NCBI RefSeq assembly: GCF_010078235.1
Contig: NZ_JAABOS010000008.1
Location: 1-64,000, forward strand
From: Cognatundibacterium crateris
Lineage (GTDB): Bacteria; Pseudomonadota; Gammaproteobacteria; Burkholderiales; Burkholderiaceae_D
DNA: 64,000 nucleotides
Reading direction: 5' to 3'
Under the pieces are notes generated by a model that searched no databases, was not told where the DNA came from, and worked only from the letters and a program-made list of their open reading frames with translations. Shown here one piece after another: positions 36,332-45,453 of this stretch (positions are counted from its first letter, which is position 1; each line of letters starts with the position of its first letter). The position numbers were made by a program, and so were the translations under genes.

Positions 36332-37629
36332 AGCGCCTCACCCATCAGCAAGCGTGCCATCGCTGCCGGATGCGAGGGAAAATACGCATGAAAATACGAG
36401 GCACGTAAATTACCGACCTGGTACACCGCTTCGCCTTGCTGCGCATCACGCTGCTTTACTGCATGGGTGGCCGCCGTCAGACTGGTGCTGAAACTGGAGA
36501 AGTGAAACGTATGGCCGCGCAATTCACCATCACTGGCTGGCAGATACTGCGGCCCCAGCGCAGTCAGCCGCTTTTGCATCGTGACGGTGCCGGGTAACAG
36601 ACCCGCCATGGGCCAGCTCAGACCCTGCTGATCGCATACCGTTTCTGTAAGCGCCATCATACCGCCGCATTCTGCATAGACCGGCTTGCCTGCTGCATGA
36701 TGCGCCTGTATCGATGTCTTCCAGGTCGATGCCTGCGACAAGCGTTCAGCATGTAATTCAGGATAACCGCCAGGCAGATAGACCGCGTCAGCCATGTCAG
36801 GCACTGCCTGATCTGCGAGTGGTGAGAAAAATACCAGGCTGGCACCGGCCTGCTGCAGGCACAGCAAATTGGCTGGATAAATAAACGCAAAGGCGGCATC
36901 GCGTGCTATCGCGATGGTTTTACCAGCCAGAGGAGTTATGTTTTCAATCGCAGTCTCAGGTACGGAAAAAGTCGTCAGCGGCAAGGCTGCAAAAGCCTGC
37001 ATATCGAGCTGTAACTGTTCCGCCAGCTGATCCAGGATGGTATCGAGTTGACTGACTTCATCCGGCAACACCAGCCCCAGATGACGCTCCGGCAGGGGCT
37101 GCTCCTGACGGCTCAGGGTACCGATCAAGGGGATATCACGCATCGCTTCTGCCACCATTTGTGCATGACCCGCCGATGCGATGCGGTTGGCAATCACTCC
37201 GGCTAAGTGCACCGGCCCGTAATCGCGTAAGCCCAATGCCAGCGCACCCACGGTCTGCGCCATGGCAGATGCATCCAGCACCGCTAACACCGGCACGCCA
37301 AATGCACGGGCTAAATCCGCTGATGAAGGCTGGCCGTCATACAGCCCCATCACGCCTTCGATCAGGATCACATCGGCTTCCATCGCAGCCTGCGCCAGCA
37401 AAGCTTGAGACGCGGCATGCCCGACCATCCACAAATCCAGCGACAATACAGCATGACCGCAGGCGCGTTCCAGCAACATAGGATCGATGAAATCCGGCCC
37501 CGTTTTAAACACCCTTACCCGCTGACCGGCACGCACCAGTTTGCGTGCCAGCGCCGCGGTGGTGGTGGTCTTGCCTTGTCCCGAAGCGATGGCCGAAACC
37601 AGCACCACCTTGGCCTGATGGCTCACCAT
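36328..37629 (-). CDS. cbiA: Cobyrinate a,c-diamide synthase, CbiA/CobB
   Basis: An ATP- and glutamine-dependent enzyme that amidates side chains a and c of cobyrinic (or hydrogenobyrinic) acid. 433 residues. The P-loop is SGQGKTTTTAAL. The C-terminal class I amidotransferase has its Cys in YAECGGMMAL. Its ATG overlaps the cobO stop by 7 bp. Whether the organism uses the aerobic or anaerobic corrin route cannot be seen, because the ring-building genes are outside the window. Confidence 0.94.
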   Translation of the reverse strand: MVSHQAKVVLVSAIASGQGKTTTTAALARKLVRAGQRVRVFKTGPDFIDPMLLERACGHAVLSLDLWMVGHAASQALLAQAAMEADVILIEGVMGLYDGQPSSADLARAFGVPVLAVLDASAMAQTVGALALGLRDYGPVHLAGVIANRIASAGHAQMVAEAMRDIPLIGTLSRQEQPLPERHLGLVLPDEVSQLDTILDQLAEQLQLDMQAFAALPLTTFSVPETAIENITPLAGKTIAIARDAAFAFIYPANLLCLQQAGASLVFFSPLADQAVPDMADAVYLPGGYPELHAERLSQASTWKTSIQAHHAAGKPVYAECGGMMALTETVCDQQGLSWPMAGLLPGTVTMQKRLTALGPQYLPASDGELRGHTFHFSSFSTSLTAATHAVKQRDAQQGEAVYQVGNLRASYFHAYFPSHPAAMARLLMGEAL

Positions 37630-38255
37630 TCCACACCTGCCTGCGCCACGATTCCATCTTTAAATGCATGCTTGACGATCTGCATTTCAGTCACGGTATC
37701 GGCCACTTCTATTAATTCCGGCAAAGCACCGCGCCCGGTCACCACTACGTGCTGCATTTCAGGACGGGCATCGATATCAGCGATCACCTGTTGTACATCC
37801 AGATAATGATATTTGAGTGCGATATTCAGTTCATCCAGCACCACCAGGCCTATCGCCGGATCTTGCATAAAACGTTTGGCCTGTTCCCAGGCGAGCTGGG
37901 CTTTTTCTATATCGCGTTCACGGTTCTGGGTTTCCCAGGTATAGCCTTCGCCCATCGCATGGAACTGCACTTCATCCGGGAAGCGGCGCAGGAAAATTTC
38001 TTCGCCGGTAGACATCGCGCCCTTGATGAACTGCACCACACCGACCTGCATGCCATGTCCCAGCGCACGCATCACCATGCCAAAGGCACTGGAACTTTTA
38101 CCCTTGCCATTGCCGGTATGGACCAGCAAGACGCCAGTCTCACGCTGGGCCTGTTGTATGCGTTCATCCATCAGGGCTTTTTTGCGCTCCATGCGGCGCT
38201 GGTGACGGGTATTGATATTGTCGGCGCTGCTATCGCCATTCGAAGTGTTAGTCAT
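37623..38255 (-). CDS. cobO: Cob(I)yrinic acid a,c-diamide adenosyltransferase
   Basis: Adds the 5'-deoxyadenosyl ligand to cobalt (CobO/BtuR/CobA family), 210 residues. A polar N-terminal extension is followed by the P-loop HTGNGKGKSSSAFG and the conserved VVLDELNIALKY and VVVTGRGA. The start at 38255 lies 4 bp after the ABC ATPase stop. An upstream open frame to 38369 lies inside the ATPase and lacks similarity. Confidence 0.94.
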   Translation of the reverse strand: MTNTSNGDSSADNINTRHQRRMERKKALMDERIQQAQRETGVLLVHTGNGKGKSSSAFGMVMRALGHGMQVGVVQFIKGAMSTGEEIFLRRFPDEVQFHAMGEGYTWETQNRERDIEKAQLAWEQAKRFMQDPAIGLVVLDELNIALKYHYLDVQQVIADIDARPEMQHVVVTGRGALPELIEVADTVTEMQIVKHAFKDGIVAQAGVEW

Positions 38256-38259
38256 GATG

Positions 38260-39024
38260 TCAGGTTTGAGGTAAGAACAGGGTTTGTCCGTTGTGCTGAA
38301 AGCTTTGAATAGGATGCCCCAGACATTCACTGAGCAGAGGGACGGTGAACATCTGATCGCGGCTGCCACTGAGCCAGCGCCCGTCCCCCATCAGTAACAG
38401 CGCATGGGTGGCAATACGGTGCGCCAGATTGAGATCATGGCTGACCATCACCACCGATTTTTGTTGTTGCAGACAGAGCTCAGAAAACAATTGCATCACG
38501 CTGACCTGATGCGCCAGATCGAGTGCATTGGCTGGCTCATCCAGTAACATGCATTGCGCATCCTGCGCCAGCAAAGCAGCGATTGCCACACGCTGGCGCT
38601 CACCGCCGGACAGGCTGCGCACGTCGCGTTCAGCCAGATCCGCGACATCCAGCGCCTGCAAGGCACGCAAGGCGAGCGCGACATCATCACCGCCATCCCA
38701 GTAGTGCGCATCCTGAAACGGGTGTCTGGCACTGAGCACGGTATCTAATGCGCTGTAGCCAAATGCATCGTGCCGGCTTTGTGTCAGATAGGCGCGGATT
38801 TTAGCCAGATCGGCCAGCCGCCAGTCGCGGATATCACGCCCTTCGAACAAGACCTCGCCATCGGCTTCAATCTCACGCATACCGCTCAGGGTGCGTAACA
38901 GCGTACTTTTGCCAGCGCCATTGCGGCCGATGATGCACCAGCATTCACCCGGCTGTACCTGCCAGTGCAGCTTATCGACCAGATGACGCTGCCCTATGTG
39001 TAAGTTCAGATAGCGGACTTCCAT
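38260..39024 (-). CDS. btuD: B12 ABC transporter ATPase, BtuD-like
   Basis: The ATP-binding subunit of an iron-siderophore/B12 family importer, 254 residues. Walker A is GRNGAGKST, the signature LSGGERQRV, Walker B CMLLDEPANALD, and the switch His lies in VMVSHDLN. The ATG at 39024 overlaps the permease stop (TGATG) and has GGAGG five bases upstream. A TTG three bases earlier is a less likely start. B12 specificity is inferred from operon and riboswitch. Confidence 0.92.
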   Translation of the reverse strand: MEVRYLNLHIGQRHLVDKLHWQVQPGECWCIIGRNGAGKSTLLRTLSGMREIEADGEVLFEGRDIRDWRLADLAKIRAYLTQSRHDAFGYSALDTVLSARHPFQDAHYWDGGDDVALALRALQALDVADLAERDVRSLSGGERQRVAIAALLAQDAQCMLLDEPANALDLAHQVSVMQLFSELCLQQQKSVVMVSHDLNLAHRIATHALLLMGDGRWLSGSRDQMFTVPLLSECLGHPIQSFQHNGQTLFLPQT

Positions 39025-40082
39025 CAATGCCTCCGCAACTGATGCAACTGCAATAAAAAAACCGGTACACCGATCAGTGCCGTAATCACACCGACTGGCA
39101 ATTGCTGAGGCGCCACCACGGTGCGTGCAATGGTGTCAGCAAATACCAAGAAACTGCCACCCGCCAGGGTTGAAGCCGGGATCAGCAAACGATGATCCGG
39201 GCCCAGCGCAAAGCGGCAGGCATGCGGCATGATCAGGCCAACAAAGCCAATACTGCCTGCGGTAGATACCGCACTGGCGGTCAGCAAAGCCGCACCTAAA
39301 AATAAAAACTGACGCAAACGTCCCACATTCACACCCAGCGTATGGGCCGTGTCAGCATGCATGGCAGCGATATTGATGGAACGTGCATAACGCATCGCCA
39401 ATGTCAGTACTGTGCCCCATACCAGCCAGGGCATCCAGCGCGATTGCGATGCGGACAAGTCGCCTATCATCCAAAACACCATGCCGCGCAAACGGCTGTC
39501 CGGCGCCACCGATAACATCAGCGTGATCAGCGCACCGCAGCCAGACGCGACGATCACACCGGTCAGCAATAACAAGGGCGCACTGCCATCGCTGCTGCCA
39601 TTCCCTTTGAAGTCGCGATAAGCCAGCGCGAACAGCAGCAAGGCCACCGCCAGTGCACCGCAAAACGCAGCCAAGTCTATCATCCACAGGCTGCCGTAAA
39701 ATAAAATCATGGCCAGCGCTGCCACCGAGGCTCCGCCGGAAATTCCCAGCACATAAGGATCGGCCAGCGGATTGCGCAATAAGGCTTGCATCATCACGCC
39801 GGACAAGGCCAAGGTGGCACCGGTCACAAATCCTGTCATCGCGCGACTCAGGCGCAGATCCAGCAGGCTGGAGGCCAGCGTTGTATTGTCCTGTCCCTGT
39901 ACCATCGCCATCACAGCCTGCCCCAGTTCAGACAAACTCAGCGGCACGGAACCAATCACACAGGCGAAAACGATGCTGCAGACAGCGATCGTTAATAAGA
40001 CGGGAAGCAGCAAGGCCGGACGACGCGACCAGTGCAAGGTACGCGTTGAAGTGGCAATGCTGTCAGTAAGGCGTGTAGTCAT
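39024..40082 (-). CDS. btuC: B12 ABC transporter permease, BtuC/FecCD-like
   Basis: An inner-membrane permease of the FecCD/BtuC family, 352 residues, with about ten transmembrane helices and the conserved LLRNPLADPYVLGISGGAS (in part), IGFVGLIMPHACRF and ALIGVPVFLLQL. The start at 40082 begins MTTRLTD; the frame upstream to 40172 has no signal of being coding. It is the first gene after btuB, from which 221 bp of non-coding DNA separate it. Confidence 0.92.
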   Translation of the reverse strand: MTTRLTDSIATSTRTLHWSRRPALLLPVLLTIAVCSIVFACVIGSVPLSLSELGQAVMAMVQGQDNTTLASSLLDLRLSRAMTGFVTGATLALSGVMMQALLRNPLADPYVLGISGGASVAALAMILFYGSLWMIDLAAFCGALAVALLLFALAYRDFKGNGSSDGSAPLLLLTGVIVASGCGALITLMLSVAPDSRLRGMVFWMIGDLSASQSRWMPWLVWGTVLTLAMRYARSINIAAMHADTAHTLGVNVGRLRQFLFLGAALLTASAVSTAGSIGFVGLIMPHACRFALGPDHRLLIPASTLAGGSFLVFADTIARTVVAPQQLPVGVITALIGVPVFLLQLHQLRRH

Positions 40083-40303
40083 GAAACGACCCGAAATTAG
40101 GTGACGCAGCCCTGAGTCAAACAATTGAGCCCGACCCGGGCCTGCGTCTGGTGTGCCGCCATACGGCAGCACATGCAGCTAGTTCAAACTTATTAGGAAT
40201 GCCGCAATAAGACCAGGCAAGCTCAGGCGATACCCGCTTCATTGAAAGCGGCAATCAACCTGCTGCCTGCCGTGGCCGATTAAAGGCTATAAAGGCTATC
40301 CTG
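40083..40303. other. btuB-btuC spacer
   Basis: 221 bp with short hairpins (CCGCTT/AAGCGG from 40234; GTGCCG-type arms near 40150) but no ORF and no match to the B12-box. It may hold a processing site or partial terminator that sets btuB expression apart from the genes downstream. Confidence 0.4.
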
Positions 40304-42160
40304 TTATTTAAAGCCGTAGTTCACACCCAAAAACAGCGTAGAACCAGCGGTAGCATAATTTTTCGCCAGTTCGTAATCCTTGTTCAGTGCGTTGTTCCAA
40401 CGTGCCAGCACTTGCAAGTCTTTGCTCAATTGATAGCTGCCATACAGGTTCAGCAAACCATAACCTGGCAAGACTTTTTTGTTGGCGACATCATCAAAGC
40501 GCTGACCAGACAACACGGTTTCCACGCCAAATTTCGCTTTTTCTATGCTGTATTCTGCGGCCAGGCTGCCATGCTTTTTAGCGCGGCGTGCCAGTTGCAA
40601 ACCGGTGGTGTTATCTTTCGGGTTTTGAATATCGACCGAGCCACGCAGCGTCACGCCTGCCAAGATCGTGCTGCCACCGATCGTCAGACCAGACATGGTT
40701 GCCTGATTCACGTTATAGGCGCAACCGTAAGGATGAGTGCTTTGCTCAACCGGGCAGACATTGGTGCTGACCAGCAGATCAGTTGCCTTGTTGCGGTAGT
40801 ACACAGCGCTCAGCTGATTATCGCCCTGCTCATAATAGAGACCGATTTCAGCATTCTTGGCTTTTTCCGGCTTGTTGCTGGCGATGCCGTAACCTGGGTA
40901 ATACAACTCATTGAAAGTCGGTGCACGGAAGCTGGTGCCATAGCTGCCATTCACGCGCAAAGCATCGCTCAGTTTGTAACCGTAAGCGATGCTGCCGGTG
41001 GTGTTGCTACCATAGATGGAGCTGTGATCGTAACGCAGGCTGGCACTGGCCAGATGGGCATCCTGTTTAAAAATGTAAGAACCCGCCAGCGAGTCAGTCT
41101 TACGTTTGCCGTTCAGGACTTTAGTCGTGGCATAGACTTTTTCTTCACGACGTTCTGCGATCACTTGCAGTACATTTTTGCCAATCGCAAAATTATTCTG
41201 GAAGCTGATCAGTTCCTGACGGGTATCGATCTGGCTCTTGCCATACGAGGCATCAGTGTAGCCCTGGTCACCGGACTGGGAAATCTGCAAACTGGAAGTC
41301 CAGATATCGGAAATTTTGCCCTTACCATACAGCGCCAGGGTTTCCAGAGTCTGCACATTGCGGTCATCGTAAGAAGGACCCGAATCAAACATTGCGTTCA
41401 AACGGCTTTGCATAATGCTGGCACCAACATCATAGCCTTTCGCCACTTCCAGATTGACCTTGGCATGCAGACTGTCCATTTTGTGACCGTCTTTATCGGC
41501 ATTGTAGGAATAGATACCGGCCGCTGGCTTGGTCACAGAAAAGCCTTCTGTCTCAGTGTGCGCTGCATTCAGAGAGAAGCTCAGCTTGTCGCTGATAGAA
41601 CCGGAAATGCCGGTTTGCAGCTGGCGCGCGCCATAGCTGCCCACACCCAGCGATGCGGTCGGTGCCAATGCACCTGCTGTTTTTTTAGTGAAAATCTGAA
41701 TCACGCCACCCATCGCATCCGCACCATACAGACTGGACAAAGGACCGTAGACGATTTCGATATGATCGATCAGTTGCAGCGGAATCGTGGCCCAGGTTGC
41801 GCCACCGGTGGTCGCAGAACCGATGCGTACGCCATCGACTAACACTACGTTCTGGCTGTTATTGCCACCACGGATAAACACGGAAGCGTTAGAACCCGCG
41901 CCACCATTGCGCGCAATTTCTATACCGCGTTGTTGCTGCAATAAGTCGACGATAGTCGCTGCGCCGGATTTGGCGATGTCTTCTGCGCTGATGACGACAT
42001 TGTCTGCCAACACGTCTTTAGCGGCTTGTTCCAGGCGGCCTGCGGTGACGATCACGCTGGCAGCGGTCGTCATGGATTGAGATTGAGCGAAAGTTTGCGC
42101 TGCAGGGAATGCAGCAGCTATAGCTAATGCCATAGCGAGAGGTTGACGTACAGATTTCAT
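40304..42160 (-). CDS. btuB: TonB-dependent vitamin B12 receptor
   Basis: An outer-membrane 22-strand receptor that imports cobalamin with TonB energy, 618 residues. Signal peptide ends near TFAQS. A TonB-box-like segment (SVIVTAGRLEQ) leads the plug domain (RGIEIARNGGAGSNASVFIRG in part, VLVDGVRIG). The C-terminus ends in Phe-Lys (FLGVNYGFK), close to the usual terminal aromatic. It heads the B12 operon and is preceded by a cobalamin riboswitch at 42330-42550, so it should be repressed by adenosylcobalamin. Confidence 0.93.
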   Translation of the reverse strand: MKSVRQPLAMALAIAAAFPAAQTFAQSQSMTTAASVIVTAGRLEQAAKDVLADNVVISAEDIAKSGAATIVDLLQQQRGIEIARNGGAGSNASVFIRGGNNSQNVVLVDGVRIGSATTGGATWATIPLQLIDHIEIVYGPLSSLYGADAMGGVIQIFTKKTAGALAPTASLGVGSYGARQLQTGISGSISDKLSFSLNAAHTETEGFSVTKPAAGIYSYNADKDGHKMDSLHAKVNLEVAKGYDVGASIMQSRLNAMFDSGPSYDDRNVQTLETLALYGKGKISDIWTSSLQISQSGDQGYTDASYGKSQIDTRQELISFQNNFAIGKNVLQVIAERREEKVYATTKVLNGKRKTDSLAGSYIFKQDAHLASASLRYDHSSIYGSNTTGSIAYGYKLSDALRVNGSYGTSFRAPTFNELYYPGYGIASNKPEKAKNAEIGLYYEQGDNQLSAVYYRNKATDLLVSTNVCPVEQSTHPYGCAYNVNQATMSGLTIGGSTILAGVTLRGSVDIQNPKDNTTGLQLARRAKKHGSLAAEYSIEKAKFGVETVLSGQRFDDVANKKVLPGYGLLNLYGSYQLSKDLQVLARWNNALNKDYELAKNYATAGSTLFLGVNYGFK

Positions 42161-42182
42161 GATGAACCGAGAAAATTGTTTT

Positions 42183-42206
42183 GCGGCCTAAGTCCCCGTG
42201 GGCCGC
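42183..42206 (-). promoter_or_regulatory. Hairpin between riboswitch and btuB, possible expression platform
   Basis: A perfect 6-bp stem GCGGCC/GGCCGC with a 12-base loop lies 22 bases before the btuB ATG. It could be the switch hairpin that limits ribosome access when B12 is bound. There is no strong T tract, which favours translational rather than transcriptional control. Confidence 0.4.
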
Positions 42207-42329
42207 GCAGAACAAAATGACAGGATAAGAGGCATGCAGACTGGTTTCTGCAAGAGACAACGAAGGCAGCGCATGCGATCAGGCGCTGACACAGCAAATT
42301 GTTGACGAAATCCCCCGTCCGTATCACTT

Positions 42330-42550
42330 CACGAATGTCTGGCCGGTATCCGGGCTGACAAATATCACCATCTGACCTTCCCATGCAAATTTGCACAGTG
42401 GTATAGAACAATGGCTGGCAGTGACATCAAATAATGCACACTGCAATTTGTACACCGTTGCGGGGGCAGCACACTTTCACGTTTCAAAAGAAGCGCATCG
42501 TGTTTCCCGTTTAACTGAGGACATGAATATGTCCGCAAGCACCAAAACCC
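42330..42550 (-). promoter_or_regulatory. Cobalamin (B12) riboswitch
   Basis: Read on the minus strand, the conserved blocks of the cobalamin aptamer occur in order. GGTGC is near 42545. ACGGGAAAC and GTGAAAGTGTGC come next. The core TGCCCCCGCAACGG is at 42455-42468. CCACTG and TGGGAAGG follow, and the B12 box reads AGCCCGGATACCGGCC (42341-42356). It lies about 170 bases upstream of btuB. This is a strong match by eye to the known consensus; the exact ends are approximate. Confidence 0.92.
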
Positions 42551-42649
42551 CGCCATTCTATCGGTTGCGGGTGACGACAGCAAGGAAAGAAGCCCGTGAC
42601 GGACCAATGCAAGGTAAATAGCAGGCGCTTTATGGCGCAGAGTAAGTAC

Positions 42650-43033
42650 TCATCCCGAAGAAAATTTCTTTTCTGCCAAGGAAACCCAGGCGCTGACCAA
42701 CTCCTTATGCACGTCACTCATATCGCTCAGATGAATGCCAGCGCGATATTTACCTTCAGACAAAACGACATGACGTATATTGCCTTTGCAACTCACGCGG
42801 AAAATCTCTTTGGGATCTTTGATACTGGGAATTTCTACCAGCATAGGGTAGCTACGGGAAGGAGTCAGATTTTCTTCGCTGATCAGCAATATGCCTTCAT
42901 CCGAAATATTGATGGCGCGGCACATCAGCAAACGCCCGTCGCTGAGCTTAATGCCGCAGCGCCAGGTCACATTGATACGCGGAGCACGTCTTAATTCCAC
43001 CATATTGAGGAAGCTTTCCGTTAGCGCCAACAC
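42650..43033 (-). CDS. PilZ domain protein
   Basis: A small PilZ domain protein of about 127 residues. PilZ binds c-di-GMP through an arginine motif and a D/NxSxxG motif. Here these are LRRAPR near residue 14 and NISDEG near residue 42, so binding is plausible. The frame starts with GTG at 43033; an ATG ten codons in (MVELRRAPR) may be the real start. It is 43 bp downstream of the cobC gene and could be read from that operon, though the functions are unrelated. Confidence 0.78.
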   Translation of the reverse strand: MLALTESFLNMVELRRAPRINVTWRCGIKLSDGRLLMCRAINISDEGILLISEENLTPSRSYPMLVEIPSIKDPKEIFRVSCKGNIRHVVLSEGKYRAGIHLSDMSDVHKELVSAWVSLAEKKFSSG

Positions 43034-43076
43034 ACACTCATCAGCGGTGCCTACCTGTTACTGGCGTTCGTTAATG

Positions 43077-43619
43077 CTACATCAAGATATCAAAATGCGT
43101 GCAAGAACCATAAGAAAAGCGCCTGTCGCGGGCAGCAACCCGTTGTGCAATGCCGACATCGCTGGCCGCGGCATCCCAATGACTCAGAATTTTCAAGACG
43201 CCGGCATGGGTCACCAGTATCGCGCCCGCTAAATCCTGCTGCTGCAAACTGCGCAGAAAAGCACTGACGCGGGTGGTCATCTGCAATAAGGATTCGGCAC
43301 CGCCGGGCTGGTAATGCACGGTGTCAGCCGCCCAGGCATCGATGTCAGCGCGGGCTATGCTATCCCAGGGCTGCATTTCCCAGTCGCCGAAATTCAATTC
43401 TCGCAAACGCGCATCGCTCTGCACCGGCCGCTCCAGCAAGCTGGCCAGCGACAGGCAACGCTGCAAGGGACTGCTATAAACGGGAAAAGACGGCAAGCTG
43501 GCACGCAGACTGGCCGCCGCCTGTGCATTGGCCTGCGCATCGACTGCCAGATCGCTATGTCCGTAGCACAGACCCTCGGCCTGCAAAGGTGCCAGATGCC
43601 GGATCGCAATCAGCTTCAT
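43077..43619 (-). CDS. cobC: Alpha-ribazole phosphatase-like histidine phosphatase
   Basis: A histidine-phosphatase-superfamily enzyme of 180 residues. The catalytic RH lies in AIRHLAPLQAEGLCYGH, and the second His in LVTHAGVLK. In B12 synthesis CobC removes the 5'-phosphate of alpha-ribazole or adenosylcobalamin phosphate. The assignment rests on its ATGA overlap with cobS. The RH is followed by Leu rather than the common Gly or Thr, a minor variation. Confidence 0.85.
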   Translation of the reverse strand: MKLIAIRHLAPLQAEGLCYGHSDLAVDAQANAQAAASLRASLPSFPVYSSPLQRCLSLASLLERPVQSDARLRELNFGDWEMQPWDSIARADIDAWAADTVHYQPGGAESLLQMTTRVSAFLRSLQQQDLAGAILVTHAGVLKILSHWDAAASDVGIAQRVAARDRRFSYGSCTHFDILM

Positions 43620-44419
43620 GCCGCTGCAGAGGCGACCGGATGCGCGAGTAAGCCCAGATAAAACGCGACTTCAGTGACCTGCTGTACTGCGCCCAGACAA
43701 TCGCCGGTATAGCCGCCGATTTTGCGCACAAACAGACGCGCCATCCAGAATGCCGCCAGCAGCATCAGGATCAGGGCAGGCAGCAGACGCTCCACCACAA
43801 CTGGCTGCCACAACAGGATCGCACCGGCGGGAATAATCACCGTCAGGCAAGCCAGCCCGAACTCATTGGAACTCATATGCTGCGCCAGCGGCTTGGCTTT
43901 GCCCTCATCACGCGCATAGCTGAGCAACCAGATCAGGCTGCAAGACAGCAAACGCGATAATGGATGGGCGATCAGCAAAGCCGGCACCACCAGCACCAGC
44001 GGCAGGCTGAACAGCAAGGCAAATTTACTCAGCAACATCAGGAAGATACCGATCGCACCATAAGCGCCGACCCGCGAATCCTTCATGATGTCCAGCGTAC
44101 GCTGCGCCGTCATGCCGCCGCCAAAGCCATCGCAGACATCGGCAAAGCCATCTTCATGAAAAGCGCCGGTCAGCAGGATGCCAGCGATCATAGACAGCAA
44201 AATCGCAATCGCATTCGGCCACCACTGCGCCGCTGCGATATACACACTGGCGCTCACCGCACCAACCACCCAACCGACTGCCGGAAAATAGCGTGAGGCC
44301 TGATGCAGCCAGGCCGGGTCAAACCCCACCCAGGCCGGAATCGGGATGCGGGTAAAGAATTGCAGAGCGATGAAAAACAGACGCAACTGATGCAGCAGCT
44401 GTATGCGCAGGGTCGTCAT
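43616..44419 (-). CDS. cobS: Adenosylcobinamide-GDP ribazoletransferase
   Basis: An integral membrane enzyme that joins adenosylcobinamide-GDP with alpha-ribazole (phosphate), completing the cobalamin skeleton. 267 residues with about seven membrane segments. The acidic active-site motif FHEDGFADVCDGFGGG is clear. It starts 3 bp after the cobT stop and its own stop overlaps cobC, so the three are translated together. Confidence 0.94.
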   Translation of the reverse strand: MTTLRIQLLHQLRLFFIALQFFTRIPIPAWVGFDPAWLHQASRYFPAVGWVVGAVSASVYIAAAQWWPNAIAILLSMIAGILLTGAFHEDGFADVCDGFGGGMTAQRTLDIMKDSRVGAYGAIGIFLMLLSKFALLFSLPLVLVVPALLIAHPLSRLLSCSLIWLLSYARDEGKAKPLAQHMSSNEFGLACLTVIIPAGAILLWQPVVVERLLPALILMLLAAFWMARLFVRKIGGYTGDCLGAVQQVTEVAFYLGLLAHPVASAAA

Positions 44420-44422
44420 GGT

Positions 44423-45451
44423 TTACTGGCTCTTTTCGCTGACCTGGGCCGAGCTGAACGTCGCCATCTGATTCAGGAAATTCACTGCTGCCTGCACCAT
44501 AGGATAAACCAGTGCCGCACCCGTGCCCTCACCCAGACGCAGATCCAGCTTCAGCACCGGCCGTACCTGTAAGGCGGCCAGCATACGCGCATGTCCACTC
44601 TCGTCGGACTGATGTGAGAACACGCAGTAATCCAGTATCGCCGGTTGCAATCTGGCCGCGACCAGTAAGGCGCTGCTAACGATGAAGCCATCGATCAGCA
44701 AGACCATGCGCCGTTGCGCCGCTTCCAGCATCGCACCGACCATGGTCGCAATTTCAAAACCACCAAAATGCGCCAGCACATCCAGCGGTTCCTGCACATG
44801 CGCGTGCAGTGCGACGGCGGCTTCGATCACGCTTTGTTTATGCGAAATACCTTGCGCCGACAAACCGGTACCGGCCCCGACGCAATCTGCAACCGCAATG
44901 CCAGTCAGCTTATGCATGATGGCAGCGGCTGAGGTGGTATTGCCTATGCCCATTTCACCAAAGCCAATCACATTACCGCTGATATCGGCGATTAAGGCAC
45001 GGCCATTCTGGATCGCGGTTTCGCATTGTTGCGCACTCATCGCAGCGACCTTGGCAAAATTACGGGTGCCCGGTGCGACCTTGGTATTCCACAAACCCGG
45101 ACGCACACCAAAATCATGGTTCACGCCAGTATCCGCGATATGCAATGCGATGCCATTCTGGCGCGCAAACACATTGATCGCCGCACCACCGGCCAGAAAA
45201 TTCTCTACCATTTGCCAGGTCACATCCTGCGGGAATGCAGACACGCCCTCGGCCACCACGCCGTGGTCACCGGCAAAAATGATCATGGCCGGCGCCACCA
45301 GTTCAGGTGTGGTGGTTTGCTGGATCAGACCGATTTGTAAAGCCAGTTGCTCCAGCCGTCCCAGACTGCCGGGCGGCTTGGTTTTGTCATTAATGGCGAA
45401 TTCTAATTGCGCGGCCAGTGCTGCGTTCTGCGTGCTCGGTAAAGTTTGCAT
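44423..45451 (-). CDS. cobT: Nicotinate-nucleotide-dimethylbenzimidazole phosphoribosyltransferase
   Basis: Activates the lower ligand base (usually dimethylbenzimidazole) by making its alpha-ribotide, 342 residues. Family marks: FAGDHGVVAEGVSAFPQDVT (in part), GEMGIGNTTSAAAI, and the C-terminal LRLGEGTGAAL with the catalytic Glu. It lies 2 bp after dgkA and ahead of cobS and cobC. Confidence 0.95.
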   Translation of the reverse strand: MQTLPSTQNAALAAQLEFAINDKTKPPGSLGRLEQLALQIGLIQQTTTPELVAPAMIIFAGDHGVVAEGVSAFPQDVTWQMVENFLAGGAAINVFARQNGIALHIADTGVNHDFGVRPGLWNTKVAPGTRNFAKVAAMSAQQCETAIQNGRALIADISGNVIGFGEMGIGNTTSAAAIMHKLTGIAVADCVGAGTGLSAQGISHKQSVIEAAVALHAHVQEPLDVLAHFGGFEIATMVGAMLEAAQRRMVLLIDGFIVSSALLVAARLQPAILDYCVFSHQSDESGHARMLAALQVRPVLKLDLRLGEGTGAALVYPMVQAAVNFLNQMATFSSAQVSEKSQ

Positions 45452-45453
45452 GC

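Noticed and set aside
40083-40303. A second cobalamin riboswitch between btuB and btuC
   Set aside because: Neither the B12 box nor the TGCCCCCGCAACGG core is present on either strand; only short hairpins are visible.
40412-41842. A 476-codon plus-strand ORF
   Set aside because: It runs antisense through btuB, its translation has no recognisable motif, and btuB on the other strand is a clear B12 receptor.
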